17,197 nt of DNA from an uncultured Verrucomicrobiota bacterium (GCA_937894535.1 CALBHI010000077.1:1-17197); one strand, 5' to 3'; positions 7,718 to 14,285 are shown, counted from the stretch's first letter. Notes: generated by a model not told the origin, from the sequence alone. Program-made: numbers and translations.

Positions 7718-7924
7718 TTATAGTCCGCGTTTTGGATGTTCCGGGCCTTGACCGTCGTAGCTGGTGCGCGGTTCATGCGCGGCAGGCCGTTGGTAGTCCG
7801 GGCGTATGGCGCCCCACGGTTTTTTAAGGCGCGGGCCGGCGAGCAGTAGGCACACATCGCGAAGGTCGCTCACGTGTTGCAGGCGCCGGGATACGGCGTG
7901 TGGTGACATATCAACGTCAGGCAT
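7718..7924 (-). CDS. Small conserved-looking protein coupled to nucleotidyltransferase
   Basis: A 68-residue protein, MPDVDMSPHAVSRRLQHVSD then LRDVCLLLAGPRLKKPWGA, with a basic, Pro-rich tail. I do not recognise its family. The start at ATG 7924 is supported by GGAGG 6 bases upstream, inside the end of the nucleotidyltransferase gene, giving an 8-base overlap; ATG 7909 is an alternative. The N-terminal half looks like an amphipathic helix and no membrane segment is seen. Tight coupling to a nucleotidyltransferase-fold gene suggests a partner protein, perhaps as in two-gene toxin-antitoxin units, but there is no HEPN motif (RxxxxH) and this is only context. Confidence 0.6.
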   Translation of the reverse strand: MPDVDMSPHAVSRRLQHVSDLRDVCLLLAGPRLKKPWGAIRPDYQRPAAHEPRTSYDGQGPEHPKRGL

Positions 7925-8369
7925 CCGGGGCCTCCAGCTTGTCGATGTCATCCAGGTCCACACCCGATCCGCGACGACGCTTCATGGCGATGAGTCCTTG
8001 GCGCGAGATTACCGTAAGGGGGCCGTCTTGCGTCGATAGTGTTTCCCGTGAGGTCCAGACCTCCTCCATGCCGGGGCCAGCCAGAATCAAATCGAGGGGC
8101 AGGACATCCTGTTCGCTGAGTTTAACCAGTCGAACGAGGGTGATGGTGCCCTGGCTCAGGGACATCGAGCCCGGTTCGTGGCTGAACCCCCGATCACGCG
8201 CGATGTGACGGACCTGATCCAGATGCGCGGGCAAGACCATCATGTCAATGTCCATGGTTGATCGTGGCCATCCATGAACGGCCATGGCCAAACCTCCGCA
8301 CAGGGCGTAGGGAATGCCGGCAACATCCAGCGCACGAATCAGGCGAAACAACTCATCTTTGATGTTCAT
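7917..8369 (-). CDS. Nucleotidyltransferase-fold protein (minimal NTase)
   Basis: A 150-residue protein of the minimal nucleotidyltransferase type. The motif CGGLAMAVHGWPRSTMDIDM at 24-43 holds the GG pair (25-26) and the metal-binding D40 and D42. Such proteins move a nucleotide onto a protein, RNA or small molecule, and often form toxin-antitoxin or abortive-infection pairs. The third acidic residue of the fold may be in LPLDLIL near residue 93. The start has no clear Shine-Dalgarno; a promoter-like pair lies upstream. The next gene begins inside its last codons. The unit is bracketed by 97-bp direct repeats, which fits a moved cassette. The substrate is unknown. Confidence 0.8.
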   Translation of the reverse strand: MNIKDELFRLIRALDVAGIPYALCGGLAMAVHGWPRSTMDIDMMVLPAHLDQVRHIARDRGFSHEPGSMSLSQGTITLVRLVKLSEQDVLPLDLILAGPGMEEVWTSRETLSTQDGPLTVISRQGLIAMKRRRGSGVDLDDIDKLEAPDA

Positions 8370-8408
8370 TGTTTATGACCGGCTACGCATGGCATTCGAA
8401 TACCCTAT

Positions 8409-8438
8409 AGCATAAGGGGTGATCGTAGGTTGCGACAA
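8409..8438 (-). promoter_or_regulatory. Possible promoter of the nucleotidyltransferase unit
   Basis: On the minus strand TTGTCG (8438-8433) and TATGCT (8414-8409) are 18 bases apart, close to the sigma-70 consensus. Transcription would begin near 8402, about 33 bases before the start codon. The only evidence is the match and its position. Confidence 0.4.
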
Positions 8439-8499
8439 GCGCTATGGAGGAACCGCACAGGAAATTGGAGGGTAGGATGGCATGTATGAAGCGTAGGGA

Positions 8500-8512
8500 A
8501 TGAACCGCGGAT
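8500..8512. repeat. ATGAACCGCGGAT dispersed repeat, third copy
   Basis: The same 13-base word as at 7473 and 7533, followed by GGAGCG. It sits 20 bases before copy B of the 97-bp repeat, so both repeat types occur on both sides of the nucleotidyltransferase unit. Confidence 0.5.
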
Positions 8513-8531
8513 GGAGCGTGTTATGATGGTA

Positions 8532-8628
8532 GGGGTTGACCGCGGAGAACGCTAAGGGCGCAGAGGTGAAGGGGCGTGGGGATTTATCATGAGGGGTTTT
8601 GTCGCGTCCGGAACGAATTCCTCCGCGG
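8532..8628. repeat. 97-bp direct repeat, copy B
   Basis: The partner of copy A at 7606-7702, same length and orientation. It ends 9 bases before the stop codon of dctQM, so it lies immediately downstream of the TRAP operon and could form the 3' end of that transcript. Confidence 0.75.
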
Positions 8629-8637
8629 TGGGGGCGA

Positions 8638-10551
8638 TCAGCGTTCGATGGCCCAGAGGGTCAGGGCGGGGAGGAAGGTGATGAGCAGGACGGCGAGGGC
8701 GTTGAGGAGGAGGAAGGGGAAGGTTTCGCGGGCGACGCGGAGCAGGGGGCGGTTGAAGCGGACCGAGGCGAGGAAGAGGTTCATGCCGACCGGCGGGGTG
8801 AGGTAACCGAGCTGGAGGTTGGCGAGCACGATGATGCCGAGGTGGATGGGATCGATGCCGAACACCGCGGCGATGGGCAGCAGCAGCGGCACGACCACGA
8901 TGAGCGCGGAGAAGATGTCCATCAGGCACCCGACCAGCAGCAGGGCGATGTTCAATACGATCAGGAATACGATCCGTGAACTCACGTGGGTGCGCACCCA
9001 GTCGGCGGCTTGTTGGGGGATGCCGGCATCGATCAGGTAACTGGTCAGGCCCATGGCCACGCCGAGCACGATAAGGATGCTGCCGACCATGATGCCGCCG
9101 CGCACGAGCAGGCGGTACAGGTCGCGCGGTCCGAGGTCACGGTGGATCACCGCTTCGATGAACAGCGCGTACACCGCACCGAAGGCGGCGGCTTCGACCG
9201 GGGTGCTCCAGCCGGCGAAGATCAGGCCAAGCACGACGACGGGGATGGTCAACTCCCCAGCCGCGCCGCGCAGGGCGCGCCAGGCGGCGGGCCAGGCAAA
9301 GGGGTCGCGCCGGATGCGGTCACGCCGGGCCACCCACACGCACCAGACCACCACCGGCAGGATCATCAGCAGGCCGGGCACGATGGCGGCGCGGAAAACA
9401 TCAACCATCGGCACCTGCGCGACGACAGCGAAGAGAATGACGACGAGGCTCGGCGGGAGCAGCAGGCCGATCGAGCCGGTGGAGGTGAGCAGGCCGACCG
9501 AGAAGGATTCGCTGAAGCCGCGGTGGGTCAGGATGGGCAGCAGCAGGGCGCCGAGGGCGAGGATGGTGGCTCCGGACGCGCCGGTGAAGGTGGTGAAGAA
9601 GGCGCAGAGCAGGGTGGCGGCGACGGCGATGCCGCCGGGCATCCAGCCAAACCAGGCGACGAAGAGTTGCTCAAGGCGGCGGCTCGCGCTGCTTTCGGAC
9701 AGGATGAAACCGATCAGGGTGAAGATGGGGATGGCGGGGAAAATTTCCGAGGTGACGATCCGGTAGGTTTCAGCCGGGATGGCCGCGGTGGTCACGCCGT
9801 CGCGCCAGAACAACAGGGCAGCGATGGCGCCGAGCAGGGCGAAGATGGGCAGGCCGAGGGCGGCGGCGGCGAGCAAGACGAGGATGCCGGGAACGAGCAA
9901 CGAGCCGATCAGTTCGGGCGGGGCGAGGGACAACAGCCACGTGGCGGGCACGGCGGCGAGCAGGGCGAGGCGGCCCGGCCAGGTGGCGGCTTCGCGCTGG
10001 GTGATGCGGAGGATGATGCCGAGAAAGCCGAGGGGCATCAGCGCTTCGGCCATCCACACCGGGATCAGGTCGCCGATGCGTTCGGTGTTGCCTTCGGTGA
10101 ACAGCAGGCGGTCCTCCCAGAAGGACAGGAATTGTTCGGGGATCCCGGCGCGCCAGGCTTCAGGCGCGGCGGGTGCTTCGGCGATGACCAGCAGCAGGCC
10201 GGCCCAGCCAAGTGCGGTGCAGGCCATGATGGTGATGAAGGCGGCGAAACGGTCGGCGGGTCGCTTCCAATGCTCGGGCAGCAGCAGGTCGAGGGCGGAG
10301 ATCTTCAGGTTCCGGTCATCGCGGGTGGCGGCGACGGCGGCCACGAACCCGAGGAGCAGTGTGCCATGGCGCAGGAAGTGAGTGGCGCCGGGGATGCCGG
10401 TGTTGAAAAACGTGCGTCCCATCGATTCGATGACCGGCAGCAGGGCCATGCCGAGCAGGGTCATGGCGATGACCGCATCTTCGAGGAACGCGGCGCGGAA
10501 CGGTTTCCCGGCGGCGGTAAGGGCGACCGGCGCTGGATCGCGCGTGGTCAT
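8638..10551 (-). CDS. TRAP transporter fused small and large permease (DctQM)
   Basis: A 637-residue membrane protein joining both TRAP permease subunits. Residues 1 to about 200 are DctQ-like, with four hydrophobic segments and the ESMGRTFFNTG and KISALDLLLPE stretches. From about 215 on it is DctM-like, with GLPIFALLGAIAALLF, FTGASGATILALGALLLPIL, STGSIGLLLPPSLVVILFAV, the LLVGCLMDIFSALIVVVPLL block and YLTPPVGMNLFLAS near the end. It should use a sodium or proton gradient to import a ligand delivered by DctP. ATG 10551 is chosen because it overlaps the dctP stop as ATGA; the frame is open further upstream only as a shadow of dctP. Fused QM permeases are common; the ligand is unknown. Confidence 0.93.
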   Translation of the reverse strand: MTTRDPAPVALTAAGKPFRAAFLEDAVIAMTLLGMALLPVIESMGRTFFNTGIPGATHFLRHGTLLLGFVAAVAATRDDRNLKISALDLLLPEHWKRPADRFAAFITIMACTALGWAGLLLVIAEAPAAPEAWRAGIPEQFLSFWEDRLLFTEGNTERIGDLIPVWMAEALMPLGFLGIILRITQREAATWPGRLALLAAVPATWLLSLAPPELIGSLLVPGILVLLAAAALGLPIFALLGAIAALLFWRDGVTTAAIPAETYRIVTSEIFPAIPIFTLIGFILSESSASRRLEQLFVAWFGWMPGGIAVAATLLCAFFTTFTGASGATILALGALLLPILTHRGFSESFSVGLLTSTGSIGLLLPPSLVVILFAVVAQVPMVDVFRAAIVPGLLMILPVVVWCVWVARRDRIRRDPFAWPAAWRALRGAAGELTIPVVVLGLIFAGWSTPVEAAAFGAVYALFIEAVIHRDLGPRDLYRLLVRGGIMVGSILIVLGVAMGLTSYLIDAGIPQQAADWVRTHVSSRIVFLIVLNIALLLVGCLMDIFSALIVVVPLLLPIAAVFGIDPIHLGIIVLANLQLGYLTPPVGMNLFLASVRFNRPLLRVARETFPFLLLNALAVLLITFLPALTLWAIER

Positions 10552-11543
10552 GGTGCGGCGGCGCGCAACGGGGCGACGGCGGACTGGATGCGTTCGGCGA
10601 TGGCGGTTGAAAAGCGTGGTCCGATGAAGCGTGGGTACCCTTGCTCCCGCACGAAGGCGATCCATTCCTCGCGCACGGCGTCGGGCACGGCGTGGGCGGT
10701 CAGGCCTTGCGCGGTCATGGCGGCGATGGCGTCGGCTTCGAGGGCGCGGCTCTTGCGGAGCAGGTCGGTGGCGATGGCGCGGGAGGCGGCGAGCATCTCG
10801 GCGCGTTGGGCTTCGGGGAGTTTGTTCCAGGTGCGGTTGTCGATCAGCACGCAGCCGGGCAGCGGTTGCCAGGCCATGTCGGTCATGTGCGGGGTGCGGC
10901 TGTGCCATTGGAAGGCGAGGGCGACGGTGGGCGGGGCGGCGAAAGCGTCGACGAGCCCGCTTTGCAGGGCGGGCAGCAATTCACCGACGGGAAGCGGAAC
11001 GGGTTGGAAACCGCTGGACTTCAGCAGGTCGAGGTAAGCGGCATCGGAGCCCCAGAAGAATTGTTTTTGGCGTTTGAGGTCGGCGGGTGCGATGACCGGT
11101 TCGCGGGCGAAAAAGCGGACCCAGCCGGCGAGGGTCCAGCAGACCACGGTGAAACCTTTCTCGTTGAATTGCCGCTCGAGGTCGGGGGCGACTTCGGTGA
11201 GCACGTGGTCGAATTCCTCGTCGGTGCGGATCATGGTGGGGAAAGACAGGGCTTCGACATCGGGTACGATGGAGATCGTGCTCATCGAGGACAGGGCGGC
11301 GCCGTTCAGTTGGCCGATGCGCATCTTGCGGATCATGTCGGCGTCGTCGCCGACCACGCCGCCGGGGTAGATGCGAAGTTGGACCTTGCCGCCGCTGATG
11401 GTTTTCCACGCCTGGGCGATGTCGAGCAGGGCCTGGTGGTAGGGCGTGCCTTCGGGGGCGAGGGATCCGAGTTTGATGGTTTGCGCCGGGGTGGCGAGGG
11501 CGGTGGCGAGCAGGGTGGTGGCGATCAGGAGTAGGTGTTTCAT
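10548..11543 (-). CDS. TRAP transporter solute-binding protein (DctP family)
   Basis: A 331-residue periplasmic binding protein. A signal peptide spans about residues 1-21 (MKHLLLIATTLLATALATPA, then QT). The DctP fold is shown by IKLGSLAPEGTPYHQALLDI, LRIYPGGVVGDDADMIRKMR, LNGAALSS, and PVPLPVGELLPALQSGLVDAF. In most family members a segment like GLKIRVPGS supplies an arginine that clamps a ligand carboxylate; here it reads RQKQFFWGS (158-166), with Phe in that place. This suggests the ligand is not a simple carboxylate. It overlaps tatT upstream and dctQM downstream by ATGA. TatT-linked DctP proteins such as that of Treponema pallidum have been proposed to carry hydrophobic ligands, which would fit. 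Confidence 0.9.
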   Translation of the reverse strand: MKHLLLIATTLLATALATPAQTIKLGSLAPEGTPYHQALLDIAQAWKTISGGKVQLRIYPGGVVGDDADMIRKMRIGQLNGAALSSMSTISIVPDVEALSFPTMIRTDEEFDHVLTEVAPDLERQFNEKGFTVVCWTLAGWVRFFAREPVIAPADLKRQKQFFWGSDAAYLDLLKSSGFQPVPLPVGELLPALQSGLVDAFAAPPTVALAFQWHSRTPHMTDMAWQPLPGCVLIDNRTWNKLPEAQRAEMLAASRAIATDLLRKSRALEADAIAAMTAQGLTAHAVPDAVREEWIAFVREQGYPRFIGPRFSTAIAERIQSAVAPLRAAAP

Positions 11544-12481
11544 GGCGTGGTCGCTTCGTCGGAAAGGATAAAGTCATCGATGCGGGCGAGGTACCAGGAG
11601 GCCTTGTCGCGGGCGATGGCGTTGGCGAGGCGGAGGTGCGGGATGACGTCGGGATCGACGGTGAGGGCTTGGTTCATCAACGCGCGGAAGCGGGTGGCGT
11701 CCTGTTGCTGGATGGCCACGGTGGTGGCGAGGGTGACGTAGGGGGAAGCGGAAGCGCCGCGGGTGAGCTTCACGGCGCGGTCGAAGGCGGCTTCGGCGCG
11801 GGCGGGATCGCCGCCCATGGCCGGGCTGCGGCTGCCGTCGAAGGCGATGAAAAATTCGTGGAGGGTGCCGTCCTCGGCATCGGGGTCGAGGGCATAGGCG
11901 TGGCGCATCACGGCCTCGACGACGGGTAGGCGGGCGACCTCCTGCATATCCGACGGGTTCGCGGCGATCAGGGAGGCCCAGGCGATGCCGTACCAGGTCA
12001 GGGCGGGAACGTCGCTGGCGTCGCAGGCATCGAGGGCGGCGTGGGGATGTTCGGGCAGCCGTTTCAGCAAGTGCGGGTGGCGGAGGGTCAGGGCGTCGGC
12101 GGCGTAGTTGCGGGCGCGGCGGAACAGGTTCGCGGCACGGGTGCGGAGGGCGGCAGCGCGGGCGGGATCCTCGTCCTCGATCTTGCGGGCTTCCCAATCG
12201 AGGAAGGCGTGGCTGTACTGGACGTAGGCGCGGGCGGCGGCGAGCAGGATGTCGGGGTTCTTGGGTTGCTGGAGGGCGAGCAGGTCGAGGGACTTCAGGG
12301 CAAACGGCATGGCTTCGGCGGCGAGGGCGGGGTCGTTTTCGGTGGCGAACGACATGGCGGCCGCGTCGGCCATGGAGCCGGCCATGTCACGCACGGCGGC
12401 GTCACGCATCGAGGCGCAGCCGCCCGAGATGAGGGCGATCAGGACGAGGAGGGCCGGGGCGATGATGGAGCGCGTGTTCAC
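11540..12481 (-). CDS. tatT: TRAP-associated lipoprotein TatT
   Basis: A 313-residue lipoprotein of the TatT family. The signal peptide IIAPALLVLIALISGGC has the lipid-bearing Cys at residue 22. The mature part is all-helical and TPR-like: MADAAAMSFATENDPALAAEAMPFALK then LLALQQPKNPDILLAAARAYVQYSHAFL are family hallmarks. TatT forms a ring with the TRAP binding protein and may pass ligand to it. The start is GTG 12481; no Shine-Dalgarno is seen, but promoter boxes end 6 bases upstream, so the mRNA may be leaderless. It is the first gene of tatT-dctP-dctQM, with an ATGA overlap to dctP. The family call rests on the N-terminal half and the gene order. Confidence 0.88.
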   Translation of the reverse strand: MNTRSIIAPALLVLIALISGGCASMRDAAVRDMAGSMADAAAMSFATENDPALAAEAMPFALKSLDLLALQQPKNPDILLAAARAYVQYSHAFLDWEARKIEDEDPARAAALRTRAANLFRRARNYAADALTLRHPHLLKRLPEHPHAALDACDASDVPALTWYGIAWASLIAANPSDMQEVARLPVVEAVMRHAYALDPDAEDGTLHEFFIAFDGSRSPAMGGDPARAEAAFDRAVKLTRGASASPYVTLATTVAIQQQDATRFRALMNQALTVDPDVIPHLRLANAIARDKASWYLARIDDFILSDEATTP

Positions 12482-12487
12482 GGGAGT

Positions 12488-12515
12488 AGCTTACCGGAAC
12501 GGGGCGATGATGCAA
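12488..12515 (-). promoter_or_regulatory. Possible leaderless promoter of tatT
   Basis: On the minus strand TTGCAT (12515-12510) and TAAGCT (12493-12488) are 16 bases apart. The -10 box ends 6 bases before the GTG start, so transcription would start at the start codon. The -10 match is modest (TAnnnT). Confidence 0.45.
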
Positions 12516-12545
12516 GTGAGGTTGGTGTGAGTGTAGGGCAGAGGG

Positions 12546-12573
12546 AACACAGAGGCGCAGAGAGCGCAGAGAA
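12546..12573. repeat. ACACAGAGGCGCAGAGAGCGCAG-type repeat
   Basis: A 28-base purine-rich run of CAGAG words, related to the core of the two 97-bp repeats but shorter. It lies alone in the intergenic region upstream of tatT. Confidence 0.45.
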
Positions 12574-12696
12574 GAGGCTGCGAGCGGGACCGGGAAGCGA
12601 TGCGGGGTGCTGTTCCTTGGTCCTGGCGGGATACGCGATTCGGGATGTTTGCCTGATGCCCGTGGTTGCATCGTTTGCTGTGATGGGTTGGATGAT

Positions 12697-12877
12697 ACCT
12701 GGATTCTTCAGGCCGCAGCGCGACGGTTGGATTTACCCCGCTTTCTGCGTTGGAGCAGCAGGGGCGGACAAGAGTCCAGCCCCTGCTGCTCCGCCTTGAA
12801 ATCAGGTCAAATCCAAGCATCGCGCTGCTAATTCCGTTCCGCTTACAGCGCAACGGAATTGCCTGAAGAATCCAGGT
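12697..12877. repeat. 181-bp nested palindrome, three-way-junction fold
   Basis: The ends are a perfect 17-bp inverted repeat, ACCTGGATTCTTCAGGC (12697-12713) and its complement (12861-12877). Inside are two hairpins. The long one pairs GCAGCGCGA 12715-12723 with 12820-12828, TTGGATTT 12727-12734 with 12809-12816, and GGAGCAGCAGGGGC 12752-12765 with 12779-12792, capped by GGAC/GTCC around AAGA. The short one pairs AATTCCGTT 12830-12838 with 12852-12860. Only one base or none lies between the stems, so the fold is a tight three-way junction. There is no T-run on either side, so it is not a simple terminator. It could be a small non-autonomous mobile element, a structured RNA, or a DNA structure bound by a protein. 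Confidence 0.8.
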
Positions 12878-12879
12878 GG

Positions 12880-13074
12880 TCACGCATCGTCTCGCGATGC
12901 TCGCCGATAAAGGCGGGGATCATCATCCGCGCGTTTTCTGTATCGGTATGCATGTATGATGAGCGCCTTGTGGAGCCGGTGAGCAATCCGGTATTCGGTT
13001 TCGTGGTCGTGAGCTTTGTCGGATTCGACAGCGTTGACGATGAAGGGGTGCGACAATGGGTACGTGCGCAGCGG
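12880..13074 (-). pseudogene. Possible remnant or small gene, 3' end beside the palindrome
   Basis: On the minus strand this stop-to-stop frame has protein-like composition, with HPFIVNAVESDKAHDHETEY and then RIAHRLHKALIIHAYRYRKR, ending DDDPRLYRRASRDDA. No ATG or GTG starts it; the only candidates are TTG 13056 or CTG 13071, neither with a ribosome site. It looks like the C-terminal end of a gene whose front has been lost. Its stop codon lies 2 bases before the 181-bp palindrome. I do not recognise the family. It may instead be chance. Confidence 0.3.
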
Positions 13075-13100
13075 TCAATCCACCCCGCGCCGGAGACGGG

Positions 13101-13160
13101 TAAACCGCGCCTCCGGCGGGCAAGCCGCGCCTCCGGCGGGCAAGCCGCGCCTCCGGCGGG
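13101..13160. repeat. 20-bp tandem repeat, three units
   Basis: CAAGCCGCGCCTCCGGCGGG is repeated exactly at 13121-13140 and 13141-13160; the unit at 13101-13120 differs only in its first letters (TAAACCG). A partial fourth unit, TAAACCCG, follows. The units abut without spacers, so this is not a CRISPR array. Confidence 0.85.
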
Positions 13161-13223
13161 TAAACCCGGTGTGCGGCCAAAGCTCCGGGGGGCGTTTGCG
13201 GTGGTGCCCGCGTGCGGGGGTGA

Positions 13224-13589
13224 TCAGGCGTCGGAGTTCGCGAGGTCCTCGTAGTATTCCTCGAGGGCGGCATTGACCGCGGTGTGGAGGAGTTCGATGA
13301 GGTCCTTGTTCATGAAGGTGTACTCGTCGGAGATGTCGAGGTTTTCGATGGAGGCGCGGTAGTCGACGTTGCTGAACTGGGCCTGGAGGCGTTTGACGTG
13401 TTTGCGTTCCATGCAGAGGATCAGGTCGGCCCAGAGCATGTCGGCCTCGGTGACGCGGCGGCGGCTGGTATCGGCGATGCCGCCGGCGCGCACGTTCATG
13501 CGGCGGTCGTGCAGGAAAATTTGCTCGGCGGTCGGGCTGCGCCGGTTGTTGCGGCCGCAGACGAAGAGGATGTTGAGGGGTTTGCGCAT
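13224..13589 (-). CDS. Small low-molecular-weight protein tyrosine phosphatase
   Basis: A 121-residue enzyme that should remove phosphate from phosphotyrosine. The P-loop is VCGRNNRRSPTAE at 10-22, with the CX5R nucleophile C11 and R17. The general-acid loop is LDISDEYTFMN at 84-94, with D85 or D88. This is the short branch of the family; classic members are 140-160 residues and have CxxNxCRS, whereas here it reads GRNNRRS. ATG 13589 is chosen because it lies 5 bases after the VapC stop; there is no Shine-Dalgarno, so it is probably read by coupling to VapC. The frame is open upstream only as a shadow of VapC. The target is unknown. Confidence 0.85.
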   Translation of the reverse strand: MRKPLNILFVCGRNNRRSPTAEQIFLHDRRMNVRAGGIADTSRRRVTEADMLWADLILCMERKHVKRLQAQFSNVDYRASIENLDISDEYTFMNKDLIELLHTAVNAALEEYYEDLANSDA

Positions 13590-13594
13590 GGGGA

Positions 13595-14023
13595 TTATCC
13601 GATCAGGCAGACGTGGCGTGACGATGGATCCAGGGGTTTGATGGCTTGGTCCCAGGTCGCTAGCGTTCCTTTGTTGCGGATCGCCAGGGAGAGCAGGTAG
13701 GCATCGGTGATTTGGCGGTGTCCGGTCAACAAGGAGGGAAATTGAAAGGATGTATCCGCCATCGTGAGGTCGTCGGTCCAGAAGCGATGACCGGGATGCG
13801 TGACCATTTCCTTCAGCAGGGCAAGGGCGATCTCCGGGCGAACGGCATCGCGGAAAACGCCGGGATGGGAGGATATCCGCACGAACCCCGACTGGGTGAT
13901 CGGGCAGGTTGCCCACGCCGAGGCGCCGTATCGATCAAACCAACGCCTGGTTGCCTGGTGATGGACGTGCACGGGCCAGGCCATGGCGATCAACACGTTG
14001 GTGTCGAGCAGGTAGGTGGTCAC
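13595..14023 (-). CDS. vapC: VapC-type PIN-domain ribonuclease toxin
   Basis: A 142-residue PIN-domain protein, a metal-dependent RNase that usually cuts tRNA or rRNA. The motifs are YLLDTNVLIAMAW with D7, PITQSGFVRI at 41-50, GHRQITDAYLLSLA with D107, and LATWDQ with D125. Residue 44, often Glu, is Gln, so one metal ligand may be weakened, though this variant may be normal for the branch. It overlaps its antitoxin gene as ATGA, the usual vapBC order. The phosphatase gene follows 5 bases later. Confidence 0.9.
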   Translation of the reverse strand: MTTYLLDTNVLIAMAWPVHVHHQATRRWFDRYGASAWATCPITQSGFVRISSHPGVFRDAVRPEIALALLKEMVTHPGHRFWTDDLTMADTSFQFPSLLTGHRQITDAYLLSLAIRNKGTLATWDQAIKPLDPSSRHVCLIG

Positions 14024-14250
14024 ACGTCATCCTCGGCCCGCTTGAGATCCGACAAGGTGACCGGGGGGCTGTCGTCACGGACGTGAAACGTAGGCAGGTG
14101 TCCTTTCCGGGAGCGCACATAAGGCGTGCCGGAGGTCAGTCCTTTGCGAGCGAGTTGCGAAATAACTTCGCCCAGCGTCTTGTTCTGCTCGGTAGCCAGG
14201 TTTTTGGCCACACGGGCAATGTCATCATCCAGGGTGATGGTGGTGCGCAT
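14020..14250 (-). CDS. vapB: VapB-type ribbon-helix-helix antitoxin
   Basis: A 76-residue protein with an N-terminal ribbon-helix-helix (MRTTITLDDDIARVAKNLA), followed by LGEVISQLARKGL and a polar tail that would wrap the toxin. It should bind VapC and repress its own promoter. ATG 14250 is preferred over GTG 14253 as the -10 box then lies exactly 6 bases upstream. It overlaps vapC as ATGA. Confidence 0.87.
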   Translation of the reverse strand: MRTTITLDDDIARVAKNLATEQNKTLGEVISQLARKGLTSGTPYVRSRKGHLPTFHVRDDSPPVTLSDLKRAEDDV

Positions 14251-14256
14251 CACAGC

Positions 14257-14285
14257 ATCATAACATCACCGCATCGCCACGTCAA
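14257..14285 (-). promoter_or_regulatory. vapB promoter, probably leaderless
   Basis: On the minus strand TTGACG (14285-14280), a 17-base spacer and TATGAT (14262-14257) make a strong sigma-70 match. The start codon is 7 bases from the -10 box, so the transcript would begin at the A of the ATG. Several GATG words around the -10 box could be the antitoxin-binding site. Confidence 0.7.

Larger units (their letters stand above)
12482..13223. other. 740-bp region without a confident gene
   Basis: Between tatT and the phosphatase gene. It holds the tatT promoter, the CAGAG repeat, the 181-bp palindrome, the possible remnant and the 20-bp tandem repeat, listed separately. The stretch 12574-12696 shows nothing I can support. 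Confidence 0.6.

Noticed and set aside
8552..8929. Minus-strand frame rich in Arg, Pro and His
   Set aside because: A shadow frame within the 3' end of dctQM and the 97-bp repeat, without any domain.
8986..11037. Plus-strand open frame of 683 codons, rich in Gly, Asp, Glu and Gln
   Set aside because: Antisense to dctQM and dctP. The composition is what GC-rich membrane-protein codons give in reverse; the minus-strand proteins are real TRAP subunits.
13101..13160. CRISPR array
   Set aside because: The 20-bp units abut with no spacers and no cas genes are near.
13590..13916. Upstream extension of the tyrosine phosphatase
   Set aside because: It overlaps vapC in another frame and adds no domain; the P-loop is normally within the first 15-20 residues.
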